Shown piece by piece: positions 41,730 to 49,894 of a DNA stretch of 52,451 nucleotides. The notes below the pieces were generated by a model. That model did no database searches and was not told the DNA's origin. It was given only the letters and a program-made list of their open reading frames with translations. The stretch is from CAZHHM01 sp964532225. GTDB lineage: Bacteria; Margulisbacteria; WOR-1; JAKLHX01. Location: assembly GCA_964532225.1 (NCBI GenBank), contig CAZHHM010000011.1:1-52451 (forward strand), in the 5' to 3' direction. Each line of letters opens with the position of its first letter. Within the stretch, counting starts at the first letter, position 1. The position numbers and the translations under genes are program-made.

Positions 41730-42810
41730 AGTATTCCTTTATCGATCCCGCAGCATATGCCGCATCCTCATCGCTCATAGTAAATGATGATGGAAGCCAG
41801 ATGGCTTTCTTGGCCAGTAATGAGGAGACCGGGAAATCCGCATCATTGCGGAGGTAAGGCGCCTGGGTGTGTATGGGATACCAGAATTTCCGGGTCCCTA
41901 TTCCTCTTGAGGCAAGAAAATCCGCAAGCCCGTCCCTGTCCTCGGCGATCGCGTCAGACCACTGAGGCACTGCCCCTTTTTCGATATCAAACTCAAGGAG
42001 CTTTATCGCTTTTACTCCGGAAAGTTCCTGTCTGTATATCGTGTAGGTCCGGATGATCCTGCTCACCCTTTCTTCAAGCTTTCCCAGTTGAGCGAGGCCT
42101 ACGGCCGCCTGGATATCGGTGAACTTGAAATTATAGCCCACGCTTGGGTGTATGTCATTGCCTCCTGTCCCTCTTTCGGGACGTCCCTGGTCCTTCAGTT
42201 CCTTGATCCTTTTGAACAAAGCTTCATCATCGGTCACGACAGCGCCGCCCTGGCCAGTCGTTATCGTCTTGTTCGGGGAGAACGAGAAGCATCCTGTTCT
42301 TCCGTAAGTGCCGAGTTTCCTGCCTTCGAGAGCGGAGGTGAGCGCTTCAGCAGCGTCCTCGACCATTGATATGCCGTGCTTGAGGCAGATATTTGAAAGC
42401 GCTACAAGGTCTGCGGGCCGTCCGCTGACATGGACAGGCATTACCGCTTTTGTCCGGATGTTGATCATTTTTTCCGTGTCGGAGGGATCGATGCATAGGG
42501 AATCCGGGAGAACATCGGCCAGCACAGGAACGGCACCCGTCATCTCAACGGCATTTGCGGTAGCGATAAAGGTCATGTCCGGCACAATGACCTCATCGCC
42601 GGGACCTATGCCCAGGGCTTTTAATGAAAGGAACATCGCGGCCGTACCGCTCGTTGTTACGGCACAGTATCTTGACCCGGTCAATGAAGCTATCCGTGAC
42701 GCGAAAACATCTGACACTTTGCCTTCGTTAGGAAAGCTGGAATTAATAGCCTCAGCGGCGGCAACAGCCTCTTCTTTGCCGAGCTTAGGCTCCCACCATG
42801 TTATAGTCAA
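41710..42810 (-). CDS. DegT/DnrJ/EryC1/StrS family sugar aminotransferase
   Basis: 366 residues. A PLP enzyme that aminates a nucleotide keto-sugar. TTSGTAAMFLSLKALGIGPGDEVIVPD is the N-terminal signature, VEDAAEAL the cofactor-binding Asp, and SFSPNKTITTGQGG contains the Schiff-base Lys181. The start codon is TTG, overlapping the upstream stop as TTGA; no ATG is available nearby. Sequence text is similar to perosamine-synthase-like members, but the sugar is not certain. With the fused formyltransferase upstream it implies an N-formylated amino sugar. Confidence 0.92.
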   Translation of the reverse strand: MTITWWEPKLGKEEAVAAAEAINSSFPNEGKVSDVFASRIASLTGSRYCAVTTSGTAAMFLSLKALGIGPGDEVIVPDMTFIATANAVEMTGAVPVLADVLPDSLCIDPSDTEKMINIRTKAVMPVHVSGRPADLVALSNICLKHGISMVEDAAEALTSALEGRKLGTYGRTGCFSFSPNKTITTGQGGAVVTDDEALFKRIKELKDQGRPERGTGGNDIHPSVGYNFKFTDIQAAVGLAQLGKLEERVSRIIRTYTIYRQELSGVKAIKLLEFDIEKGAVPQWSDAIAEDRDGLADFLASRGIGTRKFWYPIHTQAPYLRNDADFPVSSLLAKKAIWLPSSFTMSDEDAAYAAGSIKEYYAKRRN

Positions 42811-44366
42811 GCATCTCTCCTTATCGAAAGCTTTTCCTCGTCCGAGATCTGTTTTAGAGGGAACGGAGGAAAAGTCATGGCCCTTATGAACATGTCCTTT
42901 TTGCTCTTGTCCCAGGAAGGATCGGGCTCTCCGCCGTTGGGAAGGCGTTTGGGATAATAAGTGGCTGTTGAGTTGTCCTGCGGCCGGGATACGATCTCTT
43001 TTCCCGCAATCCAGCCATCCGTGAATTCCTCGAACAGCTGTCGGCCAAGCGCCATGACCCTTTCGTACAGAGTTCTGGCCGTATCATCCGGCCTGATCTC
43101 AGTACTCTTTTGCGAGATGACAGGCCCCGTATCGATGCCCTCGTCTATCCACTGAAGGGTGGCCCCTGATTCTTTTTCGCCGTTAAATATCGCGTGCGCC
43201 GAAGAGAATCTCCCTCTGTACTTCGGAAGGAGCGCGGGATGTATGTTCAAACATCCCCTTGCGGGGATATCGAGGATCTCTTTGGAGATTATCTGCGTGC
43301 ATCCTATGCAGAAAATGATCTCCGGAGAGATCGATCTTATCCTTTCTATGACCTCATGGTCCGAAAGGTCGGCCATGGCAAGGGTCTCCAGACCTGCTTC
43401 ACGGCTTACTTTTACAAGGGACTCGTGCCAGGTATCAGTCCCGTTGTCCTGGAGATTGCCGATAACAAGTTGCGGCCTTATCCCTTTTTTCAGAAGTATG
43501 CGCAGACAGTCTGGGCCCAGCTGCTTGCCTCCGATGAATACCACTTTCTTTGGCCCTTCAGGGATCTCGGTCTTTTCAAGAATGAAAGCCTGTATAGGCC
43601 CAATAACTCTATGCCCGTCAAGCTTGAACTTGTCGCCGTATCTTTCGAACAGCCTCCTGGCCGCTTCGTCGCTCTTGTCGAAGATAGGGTCCTTTTTCGA
43701 GTCCTTTCCGAAACCGGTAAAGGATGAGAACATCTGCATGTAGACCCTTGTCAGGAAGTAATAGAGGCTGAACCCGTGATGCGCCTTGAGCTTGAACCTG
43801 CCGCGGAAGAAATCCATCAGTTCGTCATGCCTGAAGAAAAGGTTGTGCCAATGCTTCGGTATCGGGCCAAGACCGAAATCAGCTCTTATGCTGTTAAGGG
43901 AGTCAAAAGCTTCATCGGTGTTCTCGATCATGATGTAGCGGCCCCCGGGCTTGAGCAGTTTATGGATATTGGATATGGCCCTTTTCTGCTCTTCGAACGA
44001 AACAAGGTTGATCAGACATCTTTGCGTTACGATGACATCGAAGCGTTCCTTTATGCCGTCTATGTTGAGAATGTCCCCGTCATGTATCGAGATGTTCTTG
44101 AGTCCCAGGTCGTTTATCTTTTGTTCGGCTTTTTTCCTTTGCAGCGACGATGTGTCAAAACCTGACACCTTCTTTGCCGCTCCTGCGTACATCACCGTCG
44201 CTATGGCCTCTCCGCATCCGAAATCCGCTACCGTGTCGTTCTTGCTGATATATCTGAGCGCGGTATCGATCTCCAGCTTGTGAAGGTTCTTGTCGATAAT
44301 GGATATGGTATCCGGGCTTTCCCAGTAATCCCTTACCTTTTTTTTCAGATCAGGATTTTCGGGCAT
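42807..44366 (-). CDS. Fusion: class I methyltransferase + sugar N-formyltransferase
   Basis: 519 residues from ATG 44366; the frame is open to 44396, which would overlap the upstream stop. Residues 45-150 form a SAM-dependent methyltransferase (VADFGCGEAIATVMY, DVIVTQRCLINL, LKPGGRYIMIENT). Residues 274-480 form a formyl-tetrahydrofolate transferase domain: VVFIGGKQLG, the catalytic LNIHPALLPKYRG (Asn374, His376) and the WIDEGIDTGPV segment (Asp412). Sugar formyltransferases act on 3- or 4-amino sugars. Fusion to a methyltransferase suggests that one polypeptide adds a methyl and a formyl group to the same sugar. Confidence 0.88.
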   Translation of the reverse strand: MPENPDLKKKVRDYWESPDTISIIDKNLHKLEIDTALRYISKNDTVADFGCGEAIATVMYAGAAKKVSGFDTSSLQRKKAEQKINDLGLKNISIHDGDILNIDGIKERFDVIVTQRCLINLVSFEEQKRAISNIHKLLKPGGRYIMIENTDEAFDSLNSIRADFGLGPIPKHWHNLFFRHDELMDFFRGRFKLKAHHGFSLYYFLTRVYMQMFSSFTGFGKDSKKDPIFDKSDEAARRLFERYGDKFKLDGHRVIGPIQAFILEKTEIPEGPKKVVFIGGKQLGPDCLRILLKKGIRPQLVIGNLQDNGTDTWHESLVKVSREAGLETLAMADLSDHEVIERIRSISPEIIFCIGCTQIISKEILDIPARGCLNIHPALLPKYRGRFSSAHAIFNGEKESGATLQWIDEGIDTGPVISQKSTEIRPDDTARTLYERVMALGRQLFEEFTDGWIAGKEIVSRPQDNSTATYYPKRLPNGGEPDPSWDKSKKDMFIRAMTFPPFPLKQISDEEKLSIRRDA

Positions 44367-44374
44367 CGTTTGCT

Positions 44375-45547
44375 TCACTCTTTCACGATATCCCAAAGGT
44401 CGATGACCTCGGTATTTTTTGGGAATTCAAGGTCCTTGTAAGCGGTATGCGGGACCCCGATGACAATGACGTCGCACTTCAGCAGCATCTCTTCTTTTGA
44501 TATAAAAGTAGGGTCCTTGGCGAATTCATCGGAATAGCTTACATCAGCGCCGTAGAAACGGAGTATCTTGCCCAGCTTGTATGAAAGAGAGTCCCTGATG
44601 TCATCGACATCGGCCTTGAAGGCCATGCCGAGAATGCCGACTTTAACTTTCTCGATGTCATGCTTTTTTCTGATCTTTTCCACCACGAAATGAGGAAGCC
44701 CCTCATTTACCAGCATAGCTGAATGTCCCAGCATGAAGTTACCGCCCTGAAGCGAGGAAAGCTGCATCGTATCCTTTAGCAGACACGGACCTGCGGCGAA
44801 CCCGGCTGTCGGGAGGTTGGCGGCCCTGCCGTATCCTTCGGACATTGTCGACCTTACCTTGTTATAGTCTACTCCGAGGTTATCGCATATCATGTAGAAC
44901 TGGTTCGCGGTGGCGAACTGTATGTACCGCAGCGCGTTCGAGAACAATTTTGCCAGCTCTGCCTCCGAAACGCTGCAGCGTATGATGCGTGGCGATACTG
45001 CCGAGAATATCGCGGACGCCTCATCAGCGGCCTCTTCGCTGAGACCTGAAACTATCTGAGGAAGCTCTCCCAGCTCCTTTACGGCGAATCCTTGCACTAT
45101 CCTTTCGGGACAATACGCTATCTTCCAGTCGCCTTTGCCGAAAAGTCTTTTCACCTGCATGCATGTGTTGGGGTATATTGAACTTCGTATTATGATCAGC
45201 TGCTCCGGTCTGATATGCTTTTTGAGCTTCTTGATGAATTCCAGGAATTGTCTTGTTTTGGGGTTAAGATACTCGTCTACAGGGGTCCCTATGGCAACTA
45301 TCACCGTTCTTGAGCTTTCGATTACACTGTCGTCAAGACTGATAGTGAGCTTACCGCTGGCAAGGACCTTTTTCAGTATGGGTTCAGCCCCGTACTCGAT
45401 GAAAGGCAGCCTGCCGGACCTGACGATCTCAGCCTTTACCGGATCAACGTCAGTAAGCACGACCGAAAAGCCCTTATCCGCAAGGACAATGCCCAGCGGA
45501 AGGCCTACATGACCCAGTCCGCCTATGATACAGATATCGTTCCCCAC
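44375..45547 (-). CDS. Nucleotide-sugar 6-dehydrogenase (UDP-Glc/GDP-Man dehydrogenase family)
   Basis: 390 residues with a GTG start and AGGAG 8 bases upstream. The NAD site is IIGGLGHVGLPLGI (about 7-20), VIVAIGTPVDEY follows near 90, RSSIYPNTCMQVKR near 122, and the catalytic Cys is in AAGPCLLKDTMQL near residue 252. The C-terminal domain has GILGMAFKADVDDIRDS. It oxidises a UDP- or GDP-hexose at C6 to the uronic acid. It is the first gene of the minus-strand sugar cluster and divergent from paralogue 4. A 12-bp inverted repeat covers its ribosome-binding site. Confidence 0.93.
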   Translation of the reverse strand: MGNDICIIGGLGHVGLPLGIVLADKGFSVVLTDVDPVKAEIVRSGRLPFIEYGAEPILKKVLASGKLTISLDDSVIESSRTVIVAIGTPVDEYLNPKTRQFLEFIKKLKKHIRPEQLIIIRSSIYPNTCMQVKRLFGKGDWKIAYCPERIVQGFAVKELGELPQIVSGLSEEAADEASAIFSAVSPRIIRCSVSEAELAKLFSNALRYIQFATANQFYMICDNLGVDYNKVRSTMSEGYGRAANLPTAGFAAGPCLLKDTMQLSSLQGGNFMLGHSAMLVNEGLPHFVVEKIRKKHDIEKVKVGILGMAFKADVDDIRDSLSYKLGKILRFYGADVSYSDEFAKDPTFISKEEMLLKCDVIVIGVPHTAYKDLEFPKNTEVIDLWDIVKE

Positions 45548-45585
45548 TAAAATATCTCCTGTCGGCAGATAATGAGATATTTTAG
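45547..45585. promoter_or_regulatory. 12-bp perfect inverted repeat between divergent genes, covering a ribosome-binding site
   Basis: CTAAAATATCTC (45547-45558) and GAGATATTTTAG (45574-45585) with 15 bases between. It overlaps the GTG start and the AGGAG (45556-45560) of the dehydrogenase gene. It could be an operator or an RNA hairpin that hides the ribosome-binding site. Confidence 0.6.
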
Positions 45586-45618
45586 CATAATAGAACTTTT
45601 TAATATCTTTGCTATACT

Positions 45619-45624
45619 TAATAT
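45619..45624 (+). promoter_or_regulatory. Putative -10 box of paralogue 4
   Basis: TAATAT ends 7 bases before ATG 45632. TATACT (45613-45618) directly before it is an alternative -10. No good -35 is seen. Confidence 0.4.
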
Positions 45625-45631
45625 CCGTTAT

Positions 45632-47305
45632 ATGCTCGGAATGAACAATAGTCTCGTAAGAAGATCTCTGCTGCTCATATCCGCAGCCGCTCCTGTTGCG
45701 GTCTATCTAATTTATCTGTACATTTTCGGAAGAGATATACCATCCGGGGACGATTACCTGAATATCTTCCTGTTCTCTAAGTTCTCCGACGGTTCGCTGA
45801 AATTTCAGGACCTGCTCCTCCCGATATCGGCCCACAGGCCTTTGATACCAAGACTGATCGTATTCCTTACAGGCTCACTTACGGGGCTCAATATGATATC
45901 CCAGATGATGGTCGGGTTCTTTGCCGTATGCCTTGTCGCGTTGGTCCTGTTCGCGGCATTCAGAAAGGCGATACCCGGCATTGCTGCGGCATATTTTATC
46001 CCTGTACTTTACCTGCTTTTCAGCATCGGACAGTCGGAAACGATACTATGGGCAGCCTGCTCCGTAGCATGGTATCCGTTCATCCTTCTCGGGCTGCTTT
46101 CATTCATCGCCCTCAGCCGTTCAAAAGGACCGGATGCCAGTTTTGCGCTCTGTCTCGGGCTTGCCTGCGCCTCGATGCTGGTCGCCGGAACAGGAATGAT
46201 CCTTTGGATAGTCCTGATCTTGCAGATAGTCCTGATGAGCACCAAAGGGCTGCTCGGAAAAAGAAGCTCGGCGATAATGTTGGTCCTGACGGCTGTTATC
46301 GGTCTTGCGGCGATATATTTGAACATGCTTAACGTAGAGTTCGGAGCAACGCCCGCTGAAACATTTTCGGCATTGAAGAACCCGCTGCTGTATCTTTACT
46401 TCCTTGCATATATAGGTCTGATCTTCGACGGCTTCTGGCCTTCAGTACTTTTCGGGACCGCGATATTTGCGGGATATGCCGTATTTCACTTGAACTTCAT
46501 CAAGGACAATGGCGCGGATAACGGCAAGACCGGCTTCCTGAGCGTTCTGTCATCGCTGATGCTTACAAGCACCTTGATGTCTCTGCTTCTGGTCCTCACA
46601 AGGATAAACGGGTCTTTGGGTCAGGAGCTTTCGTCAAGGTATGTGACCTTTTCGGCTGTTGGGGTTTCGGCGCTGTTCCTCGGGACGCTCATCCAGTACA
46701 TGGCCGACAGAACACGGCTAAGGAAAGCTGTTGTTATCGCGGTCTCCGCGGTCTGCGTGTTTGGCGTTGCGTCCTCTTTGTTCTCCGGATCTAAGAACGC
46801 GCAGATCATCCTGAAGGACAGGGACTTTAAAATGCTCCTCATAAGCGTTCCGGAGATATACCCGGATGAAATGATAGCAGGGCTCGCCGTTCAGCCTGAA
46901 CTTATCAGGTACGACAGCTGGTTCTTGAGGTCAAAGAAGCTCAGCCTCTTTTCCGCGGAGCCCCCTGCCCTGGAGAGGATGACCTTTTCGGGGACCGAGC
47001 CTCCTGTAACTCTAGAATCTTTCGTAATTGTCCCGCTGTACGGGCAACGCAATAGCGGCAGCGGATATCTGCTGACAGCCGTAGGCAAAGGCAGGCTCTT
47101 CATCTCGGTGAACAACGGGCCTTTTGTGGAGGCAGTGGACCGTGTAAGGAGAGAAGACCTTAAGGACCCGTCCCTGAAGAATGCAGGGCTTCTGGCCGTT
47201 ATCCCTTCCTCGGTGCTTCCTCCCGGGGACCACAAGATGACACTCCTTTTCATCCCGGAAGGATCCAAACAATACTTCAAAAAGGAGCTCTCGGTTAAGA
47301 TATGA
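45632..47305 (+). CDS. GT-C-like polytopic membrane protein, paralogue 4, with C-terminal beta domain
   Basis: 557 residues from ATG 45632. The frame is open to 45572, but the first 20 codons overlap the promoter-like sequence. D40-D41-Y replaces DEW after the first helix, and AHRP follows with His68 28 residues after D40. FSIGQSETILWAACSVAWY and ELSSRYVTFSAVG are the later conserved segments. LRSKKLSLFSAEPPA near residue 435 is the equivalent of the tail of the short paralogues, and a beta-rich domain of about 120 residues follows (YLLTAVGKGRLFISVNNGPF, LPPGDHKMTLLFIPEG). It is divergent from the sugar cluster. Confidence 0.78.
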   Translation: MLGMNNSLVRRSLLLISAAAPVAVYLIYLYIFGRDIPSGDDYLNIFLFSKFSDGSLKFQDLLLPISAHRPLIPRLIVFLTGSLTGLNMISQMMVGFFAVCLVALVLFAAFRKAIPGIAAAYFIPVLYLLFSIGQSETILWAACSVAWYPFILLGLLSFIALSRSKGPDASFALCLGLACASMLVAGTGMILWIVLILQIVLMSTKGLLGKRSSAIMLVLTAVIGLAAIYLNMLNVEFGATPAETFSALKNPLLYLYFLAYIGLIFDGFWPSVLFGTAIFAGYAVFHLNFIKDNGADNGKTGFLSVLSSLMLTSTLMSLLLVLTRINGSLGQELSSRYVTFSAVGVSALFLGTLIQYMADRTRLRKAVVIAVSAVCVFGVASSLFSGSKNAQIILKDRDFKMLLISVPEIYPDEMIAGLAVQPELIRYDSWFLRSKKLSLFSAEPPALERMTFSGTEPPVTLESFVIVPLYGQRNSGSGYLLTAVGKGRLFISVNNGPFVEAVDRVRREDLKDPSLKNAGLLAVIPSSVLPPGDHKMTLLFIPEGSKQYFKKELSVKI

Positions 47306-48618
47306 CGATACCCGGACCGGTCAGGGCAATGGCCTTATTGGTCCCTGTGATAATATGTGTTCTTTTTGTCCACTTTTTCGGGACCCCGGTGCCGCTTAAG
47401 GACGATATGTATCCTGCCTATTTTATCGGAAAGTATTTCAACGGGACACTGACCTTTAACGATCTCTTCCTTCCGCATGCCGAACACAGGCAGATAATCC
47501 CGCGAGCTGCGATGCTTACACTGGGCCTCTTGACCGGGCTGAACTACAAAGCGTTCCTGTATCTCGGCCTTTTACTTGCCCTGGCGCTGGCAGGTCTGAT
47601 GATCTGCATATTCAGAGCGAACATTCCCGAAAGACCGTCGTTCATATATGTATTCCTTGCGGCATCTCTCGTTCTTTGCGTCGGGCAGGTCGAACCGCTT
47701 ACGTGGGCAAGCGCTTCGGTAGTGTTCTTCATGAGCACGTTTTTCTTTGCCGCGGCAGTATATTCAGGAGCTAAGTCGCAAGGCCCGGACCTTTGGCTGA
47801 TCGCCTCATTGATCTTTGCCGCGCTTTCCTCTTATTCGCTTGCCAGCGGCCTTATCTCCTGGCCTTTGCTCCTGTGGATGGCGCTTACCGGCAAACAAGA
47901 CAGAAAGAAAAGATATTCAGCTTCGGCACTCATCGCCCTGACAGGGGCAGCTGTTCTGCTGACATATTTCCCGGGAGCATATTTCGGGTTCGATCCGCGT
48001 TCTGGGACTGCCCTGTCATCGGTCATGATTGACTTCCTGGCCCTGCTCGGAGGAACATACTCCCACGCCAATCTGTCCGCCGTTCTCGGAGGATATTTTC
48101 TCATATGTTATCTGGCCGTGCTGCTCAGGTCAGCAAGATATCCGTCCGACACGGTCAACAGGATAGCCGCTTCGTTCTCTCTTTTCGCTGTTCTGTCAGC
48201 GGCGGGCATAGCCGCTTCAAGGGTGTATGCTCTTGACCATTTCGGACTTGACTCCAGGTATCTCGTGCTCTCTTATCTCGGCATTTGCGGCCTTATGCTC
48301 TATTCGTCCAGGGAGACCGCGTCAGGAAGGCCGGCATTGCTGTGGAAAGTTACCGCTGCAGCAGCATTTATCGTCCTGTCTGTGTCGTCATTTTCCGCTC
48401 CAGAACTGGTGAGGAAGGATATGCAGGAAAGAAGGCTTGCGCTGATCATACTGGTGCATGAAGAGCTTTTCCCTGACAGCACGGTATCACAAGTGGCCTA
48501 TCCGGCCGAGGTTGTGAGGATAGTCTCGGGCACAATGAAGGAGAAGCATCTTTCGATCTTTGCGGGAAAAGGGCTCAAGGGGACCGATCTCCTCAACATC
48601 GACCTCAACTCCATCTGA
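47302..48618 (+). CDS. GT-C-like polytopic membrane protein, paralogue 5
   Basis: 438 residues, the most divergent of the short set. D34-D35-M replaces DEW, AEHRQ follows with His62 28 residues after D34, LCVGQVEPLTWASASVVFF replaces the GQWE segment, and GLDSRYLVLSYLG is the third motif. The tail has MKEKHLSIFAGKGLKG plus about ten residues. The start overlaps paralogue 4 as ATGA. Confidence 0.78.
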   Translation: MTIPGPVRAMALLVPVIICVLFVHFFGTPVPLKDDMYPAYFIGKYFNGTLTFNDLFLPHAEHRQIIPRAAMLTLGLLTGLNYKAFLYLGLLLALALAGLMICIFRANIPERPSFIYVFLAASLVLCVGQVEPLTWASASVVFFMSTFFFAAAVYSGAKSQGPDLWLIASLIFAALSSYSLASGLISWPLLLWMALTGKQDRKKRYSASALIALTGAAVLLTYFPGAYFGFDPRSGTALSSVMIDFLALLGGTYSHANLSAVLGGYFLICYLAVLLRSARYPSDTVNRIAASFSLFAVLSAAGIAASRVYALDHFGLDSRYLVLSYLGICGLMLYSSRETASGRPALLWKVTAAAAFIVLSVSSFSAPELVRKDMQERRLALIILVHEELFPDSTVSQVAYPAEVVRIVSGTMKEKHLSIFAGKGLKGTDLLNIDLNSI

Positions 48619-48645
48619 AGCGGTGGTAGAATTGTATCCATCCGT

Positions 48646-49893
48646 ATGGCACTAAAAAGATCTCTGGCGATCACACTTCTGTTCCTGCCCGTTATCATAT
48701 ATTTCTTTGTTATGACGTCTTTCTGGGTCGACGTCCCGCATTATGACGAATGGGAGCTCCCGCCGCTGATAGAAAAAGCCTCCGGCGGCGAACTGCCCGT
48801 AAAAGAGGTCTTTGCCCCTCACAACGAACACAGGTCGGCCATCCCTTATTCGGCCCTGGTAGCTCTCGGCGTATATTCATCCATGGATGCCAGAGCGAGC
48901 ATGCTCCTGGCTTTTTCAGTCATATGCATGGTTGCCGTCATAATGCTCCGTGTATATACAGGGACACCGAATGGAAAAAACCTTCTTTCTTTCCTTCCGG
49001 CCCTCCTTATGATATTCAACATTGGGCAGTGGGAAACATTGTTCTGGGGCCTGAGCGCAGTTCACTGGTCTATGCTCCTGTTAGCCGCAGTGTCAAGCCA
49101 TTTCTTCATGATGAGGTCAGGCGGCCGCGACCGGTATTTTACACTGTCGATGATATCCGCGTTCCTGGCATGCTTTTGCTCGGCCGCCGGTTTCGCTCTC
49201 TGGGTCTCGCTCCCGCTCCATATTCTCCTTAAGCACAGGATGAAAGGGCTAGCCTCGGCATCCCGAGTTCTGCTGGCCGGAGCAATATTCGCGCTGTTGT
49301 ATTTTTACGGTCAGGGCCCTGTCTTAAGGCCTGCCGGCATTTGGGAAAATGCGGCATATCTTTTTGCTTATCTGGGCTCTTTCACCAGGGACATTAAGAC
49401 CGCTATCCCTGCGGGGGCCGTCTTTCTGGCCCTGTCCGCGGCAGCCGTGCTCATGGCAGCAGGGTCAGGGGCAAGGTCCCGCGATGAGGAGGGCTTCTTT
49501 GTTTCTGTCCTTTTCTTTGTAATAGCATCCGGGATTCTGCTGTCTTTAGGAAGGAGCGGGTCTGGGGCCGAACAGGCGCTGTCCTCAAGATATTTACTGC
49601 TCTCAAGCACCGGAATAGCTATGCTTTATCTTTCCGCAAGGGCATCTGCGCATAAGGCAATATGGGGCGGCTTCGGCTGCATCATCATGGTCGTATACAT
49701 TTGGACAGCATATACGGGCCTTCAGGACGCGGCCAGGATACAAAAGATCAAGAATAACGCGGCACTGCTTCTCACGTCAGGGAAAGAACTGAGCAGACAG
49801 GAGCTGGCCTCGTTCTGGCCGTATCCGGATAAAGTCAAGGAAGCTGTCCTTATCATGAAAAAGAACAAATTGAGCGTTTACAGGGATAAATGA
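48646..49893 (+). CDS. GT-C-like polytopic membrane protein, paralogue 6
   Basis: 415 residues. D34-E35-W in PHYDEWELPP, NEHRS with His62 28 residues after D34, GQWETLFWG with Gln128 and Glu130, ALSSRYLLLSSTG, and the tail IMKKNKLSVYRDK. About ten membrane helices. It starts 27 bases after paralogue 5 with no Shine-Dalgarno (weak TAGAAT 13 bases upstream), so it may have its own promoter. Its text DEWELP is shared with paralogue 8. Confidence 0.8.
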   Translation: MALKRSLAITLLFLPVIIYFFVMTSFWVDVPHYDEWELPPLIEKASGGELPVKEVFAPHNEHRSAIPYSALVALGVYSSMDARASMLLAFSVICMVAVIMLRVYTGTPNGKNLLSFLPALLMIFNIGQWETLFWGLSAVHWSMLLLAAVSSHFFMMRSGGRDRYFTLSMISAFLACFCSAAGFALWVSLPLHILLKHRMKGLASASRVLLAGAIFALLYFYGQGPVLRPAGIWENAAYLFAYLGSFTRDIKTAIPAGAVFLALSAAAVLMAAGSGARSRDEEGFFVSVLFFVIASGILLSLGRSGSGAEQALSSRYLLLSSTGIAMLYLSARASAHKAIWGGFGCIIMVVYIWTAYTGLQDAARIQKIKNNAALLLTSGKELSRQELASFWPYPDKVKEAVLIMKKNKLSVYRDK

Positions 49894-49894
49894 G

